A stretch of DNA of 64,000 nucleotides from Nicoliella spurrieriana. GTDB taxonomy: Bacteria; Bacillota; Bacilli; Lactobacillales; Lactobacillaceae. The position numbers were made by a program, and so were the translations under genes. Below are positions 9,561 to 19,401 of this stretch, in pieces; within the stretch, counting starts at the first letter, position 1, and every line of letters begins with the position of its first letter. The stretch lies in assembly GCF_023380205.1 (NCBI RefSeq), contig NZ_CP093361.1:1516172-1580171 (forward strand). The letters are read 5' to 3'. Under the pieces are notes generated by a model, which was not told where the DNA came from, did not search any database, and saw nothing but the letters and a program-made list of their open reading frames with translations.

Positions 9561-10193
9561 GTGATAATTACTGCAGGAATGATTGGGGTGGGTAAAACCA
9601 CCCTAACTGGTAAAATTGCCAAGCACTTTGGCAGCCGTCCGTATTACGAACCAGTCGGTGAAAATCCGGTGCTCCCGTTGTTCTACCGGGATCCAAAGCG
9701 CTATGGATTTCTGCTCCAAATTTTCTTTTTAAATAAGCGGTTCCAAATGATAAAGCGCGCGAAGCGCAATCCACATAACGTCTTGGACCGCTCAATTTAT
9801 GAAGACCACCTGTTCACCCAGCAAAACCATCTGGATGGTAATATTTCGAATCAAGAACTTGCAATCTATGATGAATTATTAGCTAATATGTTGGGCGAGC
9901 TCCGTTCAATGCCCACTAACCATTCAGACTTAATGGTTTATTCATATGCGGACTTTGATACTGTACTTAGCCGGATCAAAAAACGAGGCCGTGAATATGA
10001 ACAATGTGATAATGATCCACAGTTACAAAATTATTACTATCGATTATGGCAAGCATACCAAAAATGGTTTGCGGAATATGATGAAACTCCCAAAATCAAA
10101 ATTGATTTACAAACGTACGATTTAGCGAATCCCAACAACGTTCCAATCGTGTTGGGGCAAATTGATGATGCGGTGAGTCAATTTAACGTTTAA
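9561..10193 (+). CDS. Deoxynucleoside kinase (dAK/dGK family)
   Basis: Salvage enzyme that phosphorylates deoxyadenosine or deoxyguanosine; lactobacilli typically carry this family. P-loop GMIGVGKTT at residues 6-14, the DRSIYED substrate motif at 76-82, and an Arg-rich lid IKKRGREYE near residue 140. At 210 residues it is normal. The start is GTG at 9561 with GGAAGG about eight bases before. Substrate preference cannot be told from sequence. It is probably in the same transcript as mscL, which ends 29 bp upstream. Confidence 0.85.
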   Translation: MIITAGMIGVGKTTLTGKIAKHFGSRPYYEPVGENPVLPLFYRDPKRYGFLLQIFFLNKRFQMIKRAKRNPHNVLDRSIYEDHLFTQQNHLDGNISNQELAIYDELLANMLGELRSMPTNHSDLMVYSYADFDTVLSRIKKRGREYEQCDNDPQLQNYYYRLWQAYQKWFAEYDETPKIKIDLQTYDLANPNNVPIVLGQIDDAVSQFNV

Positions 10194-10198
10194 TTTAC

Positions 10199-10240
10199 CA
10201 AAAACAGGCCTTAGTTTAAAAACTAAGCCCTGTTTTTTTA
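10199..10240. terminator. Terminator between deoxynucleoside kinase and pepV
   Basis: AAAACAGGCCTTAGTTT pairs with AAACTAAGCCCTGTTTT with one mismatch, followed by T on the plus strand and by T on the minus strand, so it can serve both convergent genes. Confidence 0.85.
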
Positions 10241-10256
10241 ATTATAATCAAAATAA

Positions 10257-11663
10257 CTATTCATTTAACGTGGCTAATACCTTTCCATAAATGGCCATTG
10301 CCAACATTAAATCATCAATTGGTTGAAATTCATTTGCTTGGTGCATCGTATTCTTTGTCCATGGGAATAACGCCCCAAAGGCCACCCCACGTTCCATCAA
10401 CCGGGCAAACGAACCACCACCCACTACGTGTGGCTTAGCGTCAGTTTCACCGGTTAATTCCTTATAAACTGAAATCAAAGTTTTGACGAATGGATCATCA
10501 GCAGAAACAAAATGTGGTCCCATATCATCTTCTTGGGTCACATTGCCAGCAGTGGCCCCGTTAGTCAACCCACGCTGAATGTCAGCAGGGCCCATTCCCT
10601 TTGGATATCTAAAGTTAGTGTTGACCATGCCGCCATCTTTAATGTCATAGCGCATAATCCCAACGTTCATGGTTAAGTCACCCATTACATCGTCAGTAAG
10701 GTTAATGCCCAACTGATGGCCCCTTGAATCATCATGCAGCTTATTGGCAATGAACGAAACAAAATGCTTCGCATCCCCTGAAAATGGGTATTGATTTAGG
10801 AAGGTCGCTAAATAGGTTCCCGCATTTACCCCATCATCTGGTTCCATTCCATGGGCCGACTTTCCAATCACGTGCAATTGAAGGCCGCCATCGGTTAGTT
10901 CAGAATCACCGCTAACTGGATAGTGATCTAAGAACTTAGTAAAGTCATCTGAGACCCGTTCGTTATCATCTGATTCCACCACTGCAAATGCATCCCGTGG
11001 CACCATGTTATCGCGTAAGCCGGCTTTAAAGGTTCTGAGCGTAAATTCAGTATCTTCTTCCCCGGCATTGTGACCACTAAAGGTTGTTACAAAGGTAGTA
11101 TTCCCCTTTTCACCGTTAATCACCGGAAATTCAGCATCTGGTGAGAACCCTAAATCAGGGGCTGGTTCGGTCTTTAAGTAGTGTTTGATGCCGGTCCAAT
11201 TGCTTTCCTCATCGGTACCAATCAGAAAGCGAATTCTAAACTTGGGCTGAATCCCGGCATCCTTTAGCATCCGCAAACCATAGTATGCAGCTAGCCCCGG
11301 CCCCTTATCATCAGAAGTGCCACGACCATAAGCAACATTATCCTTAATCGTTAGTTCAAATGGATCGGTATTCCAACCTTCACCAGCTGGCATCACATCG
11401 GCATGCACAATAATCCCAAGGGTCTTATCGCCATCCCCATATTCAATGTAGCCGGCTAGATTATCATAGTTCTTGGTCTTAAAGCCATCCCGTTTCCCAA
11501 TTTCCAAATACTTTGCCAATGCAGCGGCGGGACCCGGTCCTAATGGAAATTCATCACTTGCGTGTGCATCATCACGTTCACTATCAATTGATACTAATTC
11601 CTTTAGATCATTTAGATAGTCATCTTGATATGCTTTCGCCCTTTGTTTCCAATCAACAGTCAT
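10257..11663 (-). CDS. pepV: Dipeptidase PepV (M20 family)
   Basis: Dinuclear zinc dipeptidase that releases amino acids from dipeptides in the cytoplasm. Metal and catalytic motifs: His87 and Asp89 in IVHADVMPAGEGW, Asp119 in TSDDKGPGLAAY, the acidic pair E152-E153 in GTDEESNW, Asp176 in SPDAEFPV, and a C-terminal His in TKNTMHQANEF. At 468 residues it matches the family. ATG at 11663 with AAGGAGG upstream. It is divergent from the dehydratase gene; the 116-bp gap holds promoters for both, with the pepV side showing a likely extended -10 (TGCTAAAAT). Confidence 0.95.
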   Translation of the reverse strand: MTVDWKQRAKAYQDDYLNDLKELVSIDSERDDAHASDEFPLGPGPAAALAKYLEIGKRDGFKTKNYDNLAGYIEYGDGDKTLGIIVHADVMPAGEGWNTDPFELTIKDNVAYGRGTSDDKGPGLAAYYGLRMLKDAGIQPKFRIRFLIGTDEESNWTGIKHYLKTEPAPDLGFSPDAEFPVINGEKGNTTFVTTFSGHNAGEEDTEFTLRTFKAGLRDNMVPRDAFAVVESDDNERVSDDFTKFLDHYPVSGDSELTDGGLQLHVIGKSAHGMEPDDGVNAGTYLATFLNQYPFSGDAKHFVSFIANKLHDDSRGHQLGINLTDDVMGDLTMNVGIMRYDIKDGGMVNTNFRYPKGMGPADIQRGLTNGATAGNVTQEDDMGPHFVSADDPFVKTLISVYKELTGETDAKPHVVGGGSFARLMERGVAFGALFPWTKNTMHQANEFQPIDDLMLAMAIYGKVLATLNE

Positions 11664-11749
11664 AAAAAGTAACCTCCTTAATTTATGTAACTGGTTTCAT
11701 TTTAGCATAACTTCCAATGGTTGCCATGTTTAAAGGTGCTCATTTTTAA

Positions 11750-11758
11750 TGATATAAT
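11750..11758 (+). promoter_or_regulatory. Extended -10 promoter of the NAD(P)HX dehydratase gene
   Basis: TGATATAAT, an extended -10 element with consensus hexamer 11753-11758, lies 21 bp before the ATG at 11780. No good -35 is seen at 17 bp, which is usual for extended -10 promoters. Confidence 0.55.
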
Positions 11759-11779
11759 AAATTCCAAGAGGTGGAGAGC

Positions 11780-12613
11780 ATGAAATATATTAATCAAGCA
11801 ACTTTAAAACAAACCATTCGCGTTAGACCCGATAATAGCTTTAAGGGGACGTATGGTCACATTACCCTAGTGGGCGGGAACGCAAACTTTGGTGGCGCCA
11901 TTATCATGGCCACCATGGCTGCCGTTTACTCTGGTGCGGGGCTCGTTACCACGTTAACTGATCCGGCCAACAAAACTAGCATTCACGCCCAACTTCCGGA
12001 GGCAATGGTCGCTGATTATCATAACGTAGACACATTGACGAGTTCAGTTCAAGGGGCCGATGTAATCGTAATTGGTTGCGGATTAGGGACGGATGCTGAA
12101 GCTCTTGCAGTCCTGAAAACCGTTTTTAAGACCGTTACGCCCGAGCAATTGCTAATTATTGATGGGTCTGCAATTACAATGGTGGCAACCGAGCACCTAT
12201 CGTTGCCAGATGCCCGCATCATTTTGACCCCCCATCAAATCGAATGGCAACGCTTGTCTGGAATTAAATTGGCAGACCAAAGTGATGTCGCTAGGAATCA
12301 GACTGTTCGTGATCAATTAAACGCCATTGTGGTGCTAAAATCACACCGCACCCAGGTTTACACTAAGGATGACGTCTATGAAAATACCGCTGGGACCCCT
12401 GCCCAAGCTACTGGTGGGATGGGTGATACACTAGCTGGAATGGTGGGCGGCTTCGTTGCCCAATTCGCTAATAAGGAAAATGCGGTCGCTGCTGCAGTCT
12501 ACGCCCATAGTGCGATTGCTGACCAACTAGCTCAAAATCAATACGTGGTATTACCGCACCAAATTATCCATCACATTCCACAGTTCATGAAGCAAAACGA
12601 AGCGGATAAATAA
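11780..12613 (+). CDS. nnrD: ADP-dependent (S)-NAD(P)H-hydrate dehydratase
   Basis: Repairs hydrated NADH/NADPH. It belongs to the YjeF C-terminal (ribokinase-like) family. Motifs: GTYGHITLVGG near the N-terminus, the central IVIGCGLGTD, and the active-site signature ATGGMGDTLAGMVGG near residue 210. The frame is open from GTG 11771, but ATG 11780 is chosen because AGAGGTGGAG sits immediately upstream. This gives 277 residues. The N-terminal epimerase half found in some bifunctional enzymes is absent here. Confidence 0.9.
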   Translation: MKYINQATLKQTIRVRPDNSFKGTYGHITLVGGNANFGGAIIMATMAAVYSGAGLVTTLTDPANKTSIHAQLPEAMVADYHNVDTLTSSVQGADVIVIGCGLGTDAEALAVLKTVFKTVTPEQLLIIDGSAITMVATEHLSLPDARIILTPHQIEWQRLSGIKLADQSDVARNQTVRDQLNAIVVLKSHRTQVYTKDDVYENTAGTPAQATGGMGDTLAGMVGGFVAQFANKENAVAAAVYAHSAIADQLAQNQYVVLPHQIIHHIPQFMKQNEADK

Positions 12614-12621
12614 TCAACAAG

Positions 12622-12663
12622 TCAAAAGAGCATTCACAATTTAAATTTGTGAATGCTCTTTTC
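12622..12663. terminator. Bidirectional terminator, nnrD / murJ
   Basis: AAAAGAGCATTCACAA and TTGTGAATGCTCTTTT form a 16-bp perfect stem with a short AT loop between the two convergent stop codons. Confidence 0.9.
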
Positions 12664-12672
12664 AATTAATCA

Positions 12673-14352
12673 CTATTTAATATGAAGCTGATTCCGAATT
12701 CGAGCAACCCGGGCCCCCACAATTTGATCAGCCAAGCGGGTCTTAAGCGTCGCGTAAATATACACGCCACCACCTAAAACAACTGCGATTGCAGTTACAA
12801 CCCCACTGCCAATCGTGGAATGAATATCCATAAAGTGTCCCAGTCCCCAGTTAAATGCAAAGACACTGATCAATGCTGTTAAGTAGGTCAAAATCGAGAA
12901 TAATAAAATCTGGTTCGTTCGTTTTACCACTAACCGATAACTAATGTGAAATTGCTTCGTCAATGAATTAAGAATCAATCCGTTAGTAACGATAAAGCCA
13001 ATAGAAGTAGCCACTAACGGGCCAAAGGTGCCGAATAATGCAATCGCTGGAACCTGACAAATAATTTTAACGATCGTTCCAATAATGAAGTACTTCACCG
13101 CTAATTTATTTTGGTAAATTCCCTGCATAATGGCAGAAATAACGGTGAACAACCCTAGAATAATGGAAACGATCGAGTAAAATGAAAGCACATTCGCCGA
13201 TAAGTGTCCGTAGCCGGTCCCGTTAAAGAGCCGGTTCAATGGCCCAGCAATTGCTGCCATCCCCAGTGCCGATGGAATCATAATAAATTCAAATAAAATC
13301 AATCCATTGATAATTTCACGTCTAATTCCATCGTGGTCGTTATTGGTATAGGCTCTGGAAAGTAGTGGTACCACCGTAATTGCTAGGGCAGAGGCGAGGG
13401 AAATGGTAATCATGACCAGCTTATTAGCATTCCCCGCATAAATAGCAAATAGCTTTTGTAACACTACTTCTGGATAATTACGGAACACCCGCATCAAGTC
13501 GAAGAACGTAAATTGATCAATTAATTGAAAAATCAACACCCCAGCACCCAAAATAATGAATGGAACGGCTTGTTGAATAATTTCTTTGTATAATTGAATC
13601 GTTTTAACCTCTAGTTGGTGATTACTATTAGCAACCAAGCTCCGGTAGTAGTGACGGCGCTTGAAATAGTAGTACCCGAGCACTAGTAATCCGGCTACCG
13701 CCCCCATAAAAGCTGCAAAGGTCGACTGTGAAACTGCTGTAATCCAATCTCCCTTAATGACCCCTAGATGCATAATCAAAAGCGCTGTTATCAACATGTA
13801 TAAGACCCGGACCAATTGTTCGACGAACTGTGAAATTGCTGATGGGGCCATATCTTGATAACCTTGAAAGAACCCGCGGGTCAAACTCATGGTCGGAATG
13901 ACTAAAATCGCCCAAGAAAGTGCCCGCATAACTGGAATTACGTTTGGATCACCATTATCCAATAGTGGTGCCGCAAAGTACAAAAGCAATGCGAATATAA
14001 TCCCAGTACTAATCGATAGCAACAGCCCCCGCTTGTATAATTTAAAGCCGACCCCGTATTCATTTAAGGTGTTATAGTGCGCCACCTGTTTAGCCACCGC
14101 GGAAGGAATTCCAGCAATTGCTGCAATTAACAAGACTCCATACACATTGTATCCCTGCACGTATAGGGCGTTAGCTTGGAAGAAGAATCCAGCGAACCAG
14201 ATGCGCCAGGGAATGATATAAACCGCCCCCAAGATTCGCGATAGAATGCTCCCACCGGTCATCCAAGCAGAGCCCTTGAGCATCGTTTCTTGCGAACCCT
14301 TATCAGTATCAGTTAATCCCTGAACCGCTTCTTCGCGTTGCGTCTCTTGCAT
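12673..14352 (-). CDS. murJ: MurJ/YtgP-type lipid II flippase (MOP superfamily)
   Basis: Polytopic membrane protein of 559 residues with about 14 hydrophobic helices after a charged start (MQETQREEAVQGLTDTDKG). Early motifs match the YtgP/SpoVB branch of the MVF family: KGSAWMTGGSILSRILGAVY and AIAGIPSAVAKQVAHYN. In Gram-positives YtgP is one of the flippases that expose the cell-wall precursor lipid II. It could instead be another polysaccharide exporter of the family. Ribosome site AGTAGGA before ATG. It stands alone, convergent with nnrD. Confidence 0.8.
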   Translation of the reverse strand: MQETQREEAVQGLTDTDKGSQETMLKGSAWMTGGSILSRILGAVYIIPWRIWFAGFFFQANALYVQGYNVYGVLLIAAIAGIPSAVAKQVAHYNTLNEYGVGFKLYKRGLLLSISTGIIFALLLYFAAPLLDNGDPNVIPVMRALSWAILVIPTMSLTRGFFQGYQDMAPSAISQFVEQLVRVLYMLITALLIMHLGVIKGDWITAVSQSTFAAFMGAVAGLLVLGYYYFKRRHYYRSLVANSNHQLEVKTIQLYKEIIQQAVPFIILGAGVLIFQLIDQFTFFDLMRVFRNYPEVVLQKLFAIYAGNANKLVMITISLASALAITVVPLLSRAYTNNDHDGIRREIINGLILFEFIMIPSALGMAAIAGPLNRLFNGTGYGHLSANVLSFYSIVSIILGLFTVISAIMQGIYQNKLAVKYFIIGTIVKIICQVPAIALFGTFGPLVATSIGFIVTNGLILNSLTKQFHISYRLVVKRTNQILLFSILTYLTALISVFAFNWGLGHFMDIHSTIGSGVVTAIAVVLGGGVYIYATLKTRLADQIVGARVARIRNQLHIK

Positions 14353-14466
14353 TTTTATTCCTACTTTCTTACTCGATTTCTGGTTAAAAATTACATAACT
14401 TACTAATTTTAATCAAAAATCGAATTGATAGCAACAGGTTGTTTTTAATCAATACCATTCCTTAAC

Positions 14467-14500
14467 CAAAAAAAGCCCACTAAAAAGTGGACTTTTAAAG
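14467..14500 (-). terminator. Terminator of leuS
   Basis: Stem AAGTCCACT / AGTGGGCTT with a TTTT loop and a following T-run on the minus strand, just after the leuS stop. Confidence 0.85.
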
Positions 14501-14509
14501 GAGCTTCAA

Positions 14510-16930
14510 TTAGTTTGCAACGATGTTAACAATTTTACCAGGGACTACAATCACCTTTCGAATCGTCTTCCCATCGGTAAATTCCTTCACTTTTGCGTCA
14601 GCTAATGCTTGTTTTTCAACTGCATCCTTAGATGCATCCTTAGATGCCTTGATGTGTGCACGAACCTTACCGTTAACTTGCACTACGATTTGGACCGTGT
14701 CTTCAACTAGCATGCTTTCATCATAGGTAGGCCATGATTCGTATGCAATTGATTCATCATGCCCACACTTACTCCACATTTCTTCTGCAATGTGGGGCGC
14801 AATTGGTGAAAGCATTTTAATAAAGCCTTCCACATACTTAAATGGTAAACTGTCGGCTTTGTAGGCTTCATTAATGAAGACCATCAATTGTGAAATAGCG
14901 ACATTGAAACGCATCCGTTCCATATCATTAGTAACAATCTTAACGGTTTCATTGTAGACCTTATCCAGCTTCCCATCATCGATGGTCGTTACCCGATCAC
15001 GAAGATGGTTATTATCATCTAAGAAGAGGCGCCATACCCGGTTCAACCAACGGTATGAACCCTTAATTCCTTCGGTACTCCATGGCTTTGCTTCGGTCAA
15101 TGGACCCATAAACATTTCATAGAGTCTAAGGGTATCAGCACCGTATTCATTAACGATATCATCTGGGTTAATTACATTTCCCTTGGACTTGGACATCTTT
15201 TCGTGGTTGGTTCCTAAAATCATCCCTTGGTTAACTAACTTTTGGAATGGTTCCTTAGTCGGAACTACGCCCAAGTCATAAAGGACTTTATGCCAGAATC
15301 GAGCGTACAACAAGTGCAATACAGCATGTTCTGCACCACCGACGTAGAGGTCGACTGGTAGCCAGTAGTTCATCTTTTCAGAATCCGCAATTTGCTTATT
15401 ATTATGTGGATCGATATAGCGAATGTAATACCATGAACTTCCAGCCCATTGTGGCATCGTATTGGTTTCACGTTTACCCTTCCGACCATTCTTATCCACC
15501 ACATTGACCCAGTCAGAAACATTGGCTAGTGGGCTTTCACCGGTTCCGGATGGTTTTAGATTATCGGTATTTGGTAGTTTTAATGGTAACTCATCTTCAG
15601 GAACTAAAGTGGTTTCACCATCTTCCCAGTGGATAACTGGAATTGGTTCACCCCAATATCTTTGCCGGGAGAAAATCCAGTCACGGAGCCGGTAGTTAAC
15701 CTTCTTATGGCCAGCATCGTGTTCAGTTAACCAATCAATTGCAGCAGCGATGGCGGTCTTTTTATCCATGCCATCCAAGAAGCCGGAATTAATGTGCTTT
15801 CCATCACCAGTGTAGGCTTCCTTAGCAACGTCACCACCCTCAATCACGGGTTTAATTGGTAAATCAAACTTAGTAGCAAATTCATAATCACGATCATCGT
15901 GAGCAGGAACCGCCATAATGGCACCGGTTCCGTATGAAATCAAGACATAATCACCAATCCAAATTGGAACTGCTTCACCGTTAATGGGGTTAATTCCATA
16001 TGCTCCAGTAAAGACCCCACTCTTGTTTTTGTTCAAATCAGTTCTTTCCAAGTCGGACTTGGTCGAAACTTGCTTGCGGTAGTCTTCAACAGCTTGTTTT
16101 TGATCGGGCGTAGTAATTTCATCCACTAATTTATGTTCTGGTGCTAACACCATGTAGGTAGCTCCAAACAATGTATCCGGTCTGGTGGTAAAGACTTCAA
16201 TCTTTTTATCTTCATGGTCCTTGACCTTAAAGTCAACACTAGCACCAACTGAACGGCCAATCCAATTCCGTTGTTGTTCCTTGATGCTTTCAGGCCAATC
16301 CAAATCATCCAAGTCATCGATCAAACGGTCGGCATATGCAGTAATCCGTAGGACCCATTGCCGCATTGGGACCCGGTAGACTGGGAAATCACCCCGTTCA
16401 GTCTTTCCGTTGATCACCTCTTCGTTGGCAACCACGGTTCCACCCATTAAATCAGGTGCCCAGTTAACTTCAATTTCGTCTTCGTAAGCCAGGCCCTTCT
16501 TATAGAGTTGTTCGAAAATCCATTGAGTCCACTTGTAATAGTCAGGATCAGTCGTGTTAATTTCGCGATCCCAATCATATGAAAATCCTAATGACTTAAT
16601 TTGTTTTTTGAAGACCCCGATGTTTTCTTCGGTAAATTTACCAGGATGATGACCAGTCTTCATTGCATATTGTTCAGCTGGCAATCCAAATGCATCCCAC
16701 CCCATTGGATGTAAAACATTTTTGCCCTTCATCCGTGCCATTCTGGCCATAATATCAGTTGCAGTATATCCTTCTGGATGCCCAACATGCAGGCCCTTCC
16801 CTGATGGATAAGGGAACATATCCAAAACATAGTACTTTTCTTTATCTTGATCTTCACCGGTTGCAAAAGTATGATGCTTATCCCAGTAACGTTGCCATTT
16901 CTTTTCCACATCTGTATGATCGTAAGGCAT
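14510..16930 (-). CDS. leuS: Leucyl-tRNA synthetase
   Basis: Class I synthetase charging tRNA-Leu, 806 residues. The HIGH-type motif is HVGHPEGY (48-55) and the KMSKS loop is [10 protein letters not shown] in the C-terminal third. The CP1 editing domain contains the [19 protein letters not shown] region (read as [14 protein letters not shown]). Near the C-terminus is a tandem SKDA-SKDA repeat coded by a 12-bp duplication (about 14622-14645). Expression is controlled by the T-box leader upstream. ATG at 16930 with GAGGAGGAAATT just before it. Confidence 0.97.
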   Translation of the reverse strand: MPYDHTDVEKKWQRYWDKHHTFATGEDQDKEKYYVLDMFPYPSGKGLHVGHPEGYTATDIMARMARMKGKNVLHPMGWDAFGLPAEQYAMKTGHHPGKFTEENIGVFKKQIKSLGFSYDWDREINTTDPDYYKWTQWIFEQLYKKGLAYEDEIEVNWAPDLMGGTVVANEEVINGKTERGDFPVYRVPMRQWVLRITAYADRLIDDLDDLDWPESIKEQQRNWIGRSVGASVDFKVKDHEDKKIEVFTTRPDTLFGATYMVLAPEHKLVDEITTPDQKQAVEDYRKQVSTKSDLERTDLNKNKSGVFTGAYGINPINGEAVPIWIGDYVLISYGTGAIMAVPAHDDRDYEFATKFDLPIKPVIEGGDVAKEAYTGDGKHINSGFLDGMDKKTAIAAAIDWLTEHDAGHKKVNYRLRDWIFSRQRYWGEPIPVIHWEDGETTLVPEDELPLKLPNTDNLKPSGTGESPLANVSDWVNVVDKNGRKGKRETNTMPQWAGSSWYYIRYIDPHNNKQIADSEKMNYWLPVDLYVGGAEHAVLHLLYARFWHKVLYDLGVVPTKEPFQKLVNQGMILGTNHEKMSKSKGNVINPDDIVNEYGADTLRLYEMFMGPLTEAKPWSTEGIKGSYRWLNRVWRLFLDDNNHLRDRVTTIDDGKLDKVYNETVKIVTNDMERMRFNVAISQLMVFINEAYKADSLPFKYVEGFIKMLSPIAPHIAEEMWSKCGHDESIAYESWPTYDESMLVEDTVQIVVQVNGKVRAHIKASKDASKDAVEKQALADAKVKEFTDGKTIRKVIVVPGKIVNIVAN

Positions 16931-16957
16931 TTAAATTTCCTCCTCTTTCTTCCTAAA

Positions 16958-17213
16958 CAACAAAAAACGCCCCATAGAAAAAGATTCTTCTATAGGGCGA
17001 CTATTCCGCGGTACCACCTAAATTCTCCACCCATAACGGGTAAAGCACTTGGATCCTTAACGCGGAAAACGTTTTAATCTACTTAATATCTAGTTCAATT
17101 AAAAATCGATTGCGATGAGTTCACTGATTAACCATCTAAATTCGCACTAACCATTTAGTCTCTGAAAAGAATTAACGCAGCTAATATTTCGCTTCATTTA
17201 AGTTGTTTAATTT
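16958..17213 (-). promoter_or_regulatory. T-box riboswitch, leucine-specific, controlling leuS
   Basis: The T-box core GGTGGTACCGCGG is at about 17006-17018 (minus strand). It is followed by a terminator hairpin CGCCCTATAGAAG / CTTTTTCTATGGGGCG and a T-run ending near 16960. In Stem I the stretch GTGAACTCATCGC places a CTC leucine codon (plus-strand 17117-17119) as the likely specifier. Uncharged tRNA-Leu would stabilise the antiterminator and let transcription reach leuS. Confidence 0.9.
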
Positions 17214-17219
17214 AATGTT

Positions 17220-17248
17220 ATAATAGCAAAGTTATCCTATAAAAGCAA
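17220..17248 (-). promoter_or_regulatory. Promoter of the leuS leader
   Basis: TTGCTT (17243-17248), 17 bp, TATTAT (17220-17225) on the minus strand, ending just before the T-box leader. Confidence 0.65.
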
Positions 17249-17286
17249 GTTAACATTTTATTATTTTATGAAGGGAAGCATTTAAA

Positions 17287-17853
17287 ATTAAAATTAAATC
17301 AGCATTAGCTTATAGTCACACGCTATTACAATCAGTTGTCCAAGCTGGTGATGTCGTTGTTGATGCCACAGTTGGCAACGGACATGATACTGAATTTTTA
17401 GCAAATTTAGTGGGGCCTTCCGGGCGGGTATACGGATTTGACGTCCAACAACTAGCCATCGACAATACCACCGCCCGCCTAAAAAATAGTAACCTTTTAA
17501 GCCGGGTCCGGTTATTTCATCAGGGCCATGAACAAATTGAGCAAGTTCTTGCCAAGGATGTTCAAATCAAGGGGGCCATGTTTAACTTAGGGTACCTCCC
17601 AGGTGGCGACCACCAAATGATTACAAATGGGGCCACTACAATTAAAGCAATTAAAGCATGCCTAACCCGCCTGACGCCATCCGGAATTATCGGAATCGTT
17701 TTATACTATGGCCACCCCGGCGGATTGACTGAAAAAAACGCCGTGATGAAATTTGCTAACCAACTACCCCAAAAACAATTCACGGTGTTACAGTATCAAT
17801 TCATCAACCAAGTCAATGAACCCCCCATTTTATTAGCAATTCAAAAAAGATGA
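17287..17853 (+). CDS. YtqB-like class I SAM methyltransferase (rRNA methylase family), ATT start
   Basis: Member of the putative rRNA methylase family (YtqB), 188 residues. The SAM-binding motif DATVGNGHDTEFLA is at about residues 30-43, followed by VYGFDVQQ, the NLGYLPGGDH motif and a C-terminal PPILLAIQKR. In this frame there is no ATG, GTG or TTG between an in-frame TGA at 17269 and a GTG at 17410, and that GTG is already past the SAM motif. The Shine-Dalgarno AAGGGAAG (17271-17278) lies eight bases before ATT at 17287, giving xKIKSALAYSHT, the N-terminus expected for the family. So the start is probably ATT, or the gene has lost its start codon. It is divergent from leuS. Confidence 0.75.
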   Translation: MKIKSALAYSHTLLQSVVQAGDVVVDATVGNGHDTEFLANLVGPSGRVYGFDVQQLAIDNTTARLKNSNLLSRVRLFHQGHEQIEQVLAKDVQIKGAMFNLGYLPGGDHQMITNGATTIKAIKACLTRLTPSGIIGIVLYYGHPGGLTEKNAVMKFANQLPQKQFTVLQYQFINQVNEPPILLAIQKR

Positions 17854-17882
17854 AGCATTTAACTATGCTACATCTTTTTTGC
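17843..17882. terminator. Bidirectional terminator inside two convergent gene ends
   Basis: AAAAAAGATGAAGCAT pairs with ATGCTACATCTTTTTT with one mismatch around a short loop. The stop codons of both the methyltransferase (17851-17853) and the DHA2 transporter (17863-17865) lie within the hairpin. Confidence 0.8.
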
Positions 17883-19335
17883 GATAGAAAACATTAATAA
17901 TCAAAGCTAATCCTACAATGATGAATCCCACTAGAAAAACGTTGTGTAAAGCATTATATAAAATGTCCTTTAGATTTGGAATTAACTTTGCCGGAAGGGT
18001 TTCAGCAGCCTCTGGGTTCATTAATTTATTGATCATCTTAACGGAAGTCCCAGATACTTGAAGGGTCCCCACTCGTAATGAAGTATTCATAAAAATACCG
18101 AAAATAACGATAAACATCGTTTGCCCTAATGTGCGACAAAGGACGTTGAACGAAGTCGCTGCGCCCACGTTTTCATCCTTCACCTTATCTTGAATTACTA
18201 CCGTTGGATTCGTCGTTGCAATTCCAAAGCCCAGACCACAAACCGAAGCCACTAACACTAATCGGTTAAATGAAGCTGTTTGGGGCATCATTATAAAGCC
18301 AATTGCGCCCGCTAACACCAGGCAAATGCCGACCGTTGTGACATCTCGTGAATGTAATCTTATGATTAACCATCCTGAAATAATCGATCCTCCAAACCAT
18401 AAAATCGAACTAGGGGTAATCGCTAGTCCCGCCATTGAGGCCTTCATGCCCATTAACCCCTGAATCCAGTTTGGCACGTAGACTTCAATACACATCACAA
18501 AGCCACTAATAAAAAAGGTGACTAGATTTTGGGCAACGAATGAGCGATGCCTAAACATGCCCATTGGAATAATCGGTTCAGGAAATGAATGTTCATGCCT
18601 AATAAATAAAATAAAACTAACGAACAGGGCTACGAACCAAAATGCAATCCTTGATAGCCTTACCTGACGATCGCCAATCAATTGAATCATAAACATAATT
18701 GATAATATAATCACAACTAAATACACAATACCTAAATAATCAATATTAGCATGTTTACGTTCCGAATCTGATTCGAGTGCAAGCATGATCATGCCCATAA
18801 TAATTAAGCCAATTGGCACGTTCAGAAAAAATATCCAACGCCAATTAAAAGTATCAACGATAAAACCACCAAATAGTGGTGCAATAACTGCTGAAATCCC
18901 CCATGCAGCACCATTCAATCCAATCACCTTAGACCGTTTAGCAAACGGATATATGTCAGCAATGATTGCGTATGCTACCGGTAGGATCACCCCTGCACCG
19001 ATTCCTTGAATTGCACGCCAGATAATTAAACTAGGCATACTAGTGGCCAAACCAGATAACAGGGATCCAATCGTAAAAACCCCTAATCCAGACATTAGCA
19101 CTCGTTTTCGGCCAATTTGGTCAGATAATTTTCCATATATGGGGGTGGCAATCGAACTGGTCAATAAATAAATGGAAAACACCCAGTTCATCAATGAAAC
19201 CCCTTTTAACTCACCAACAATTGTGGGCATCGCAGTTGAAACAATCGTTCCTTCAATTGCACTTAAAAAGGTTCCCATAAACAATGCAATTGTAACAATT
19301 AACCGATTTGTTTCATTATTATCTAAGTTGTTCAT
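17863..19335 (-). CDS. MFS drug-efflux-type transporter, DHA2 (14-helix) family
   Basis: 490-residue membrane protein with about 14 hydrophobic helices. Family motifs: LDNNETNRL start, FLSAIEGTIVSTAMPTIVGE in helix 1 (DHA2 motif D1-like), then YGKLSDQIGRKRVLMSG (MFS motif A) and IWRAIQGIGAGVILPVAYAI (motif B/C region). These are proton-driven exporters of drugs or other toxic organics; the substrate cannot be read from sequence. No regulator gene is adjacent. ATG at 19335 preceded by AGGTGAAGG. Confidence 0.85.
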   Translation of the reverse strand: MNNLDNNETNRLIVTIALFMGTFLSAIEGTIVSTAMPTIVGELKGVSLMNWVFSIYLLTSSIATPIYGKLSDQIGRKRVLMSGLGVFTIGSLLSGLATSMPSLIIWRAIQGIGAGVILPVAYAIIADIYPFAKRSKVIGLNGAAWGISAVIAPLFGGFIVDTFNWRWIFFLNVPIGLIIMGMIMLALESDSERKHANIDYLGIVYLVVIILSIMFMIQLIGDRQVRLSRIAFWFVALFVSFILFIRHEHSFPEPIIPMGMFRHRSFVAQNLVTFFISGFVMCIEVYVPNWIQGLMGMKASMAGLAITPSSILWFGGSIISGWLIIRLHSRDVTTVGICLVLAGAIGFIMMPQTASFNRLVLVASVCGLGFGIATTNPTVVIQDKVKDENVGAATSFNVLCRTLGQTMFIVIFGIFMNTSLRVGTLQVSGTSVKMINKLMNPEAAETLPAKLIPNLKDILYNALHNVFLVGFIIVGLALIINVFYRKKDVA

Positions 19336-19355
19336 ACCTTCACCTATCTTGATAA

Positions 19356-19396
19356 TAAAAAACCAACCTAATTTAAACTAAACCAGGTGGTTTTAT
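19356..19396 (-). terminator. Probable terminator of metK
   Basis: Imperfect stem AAAACCACCT / AGGTTGGTTTT with a T-run on the minus strand, directly after the metK stop. Confidence 0.55.
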
Positions 19397-19401
19397 ATTA
19401 A

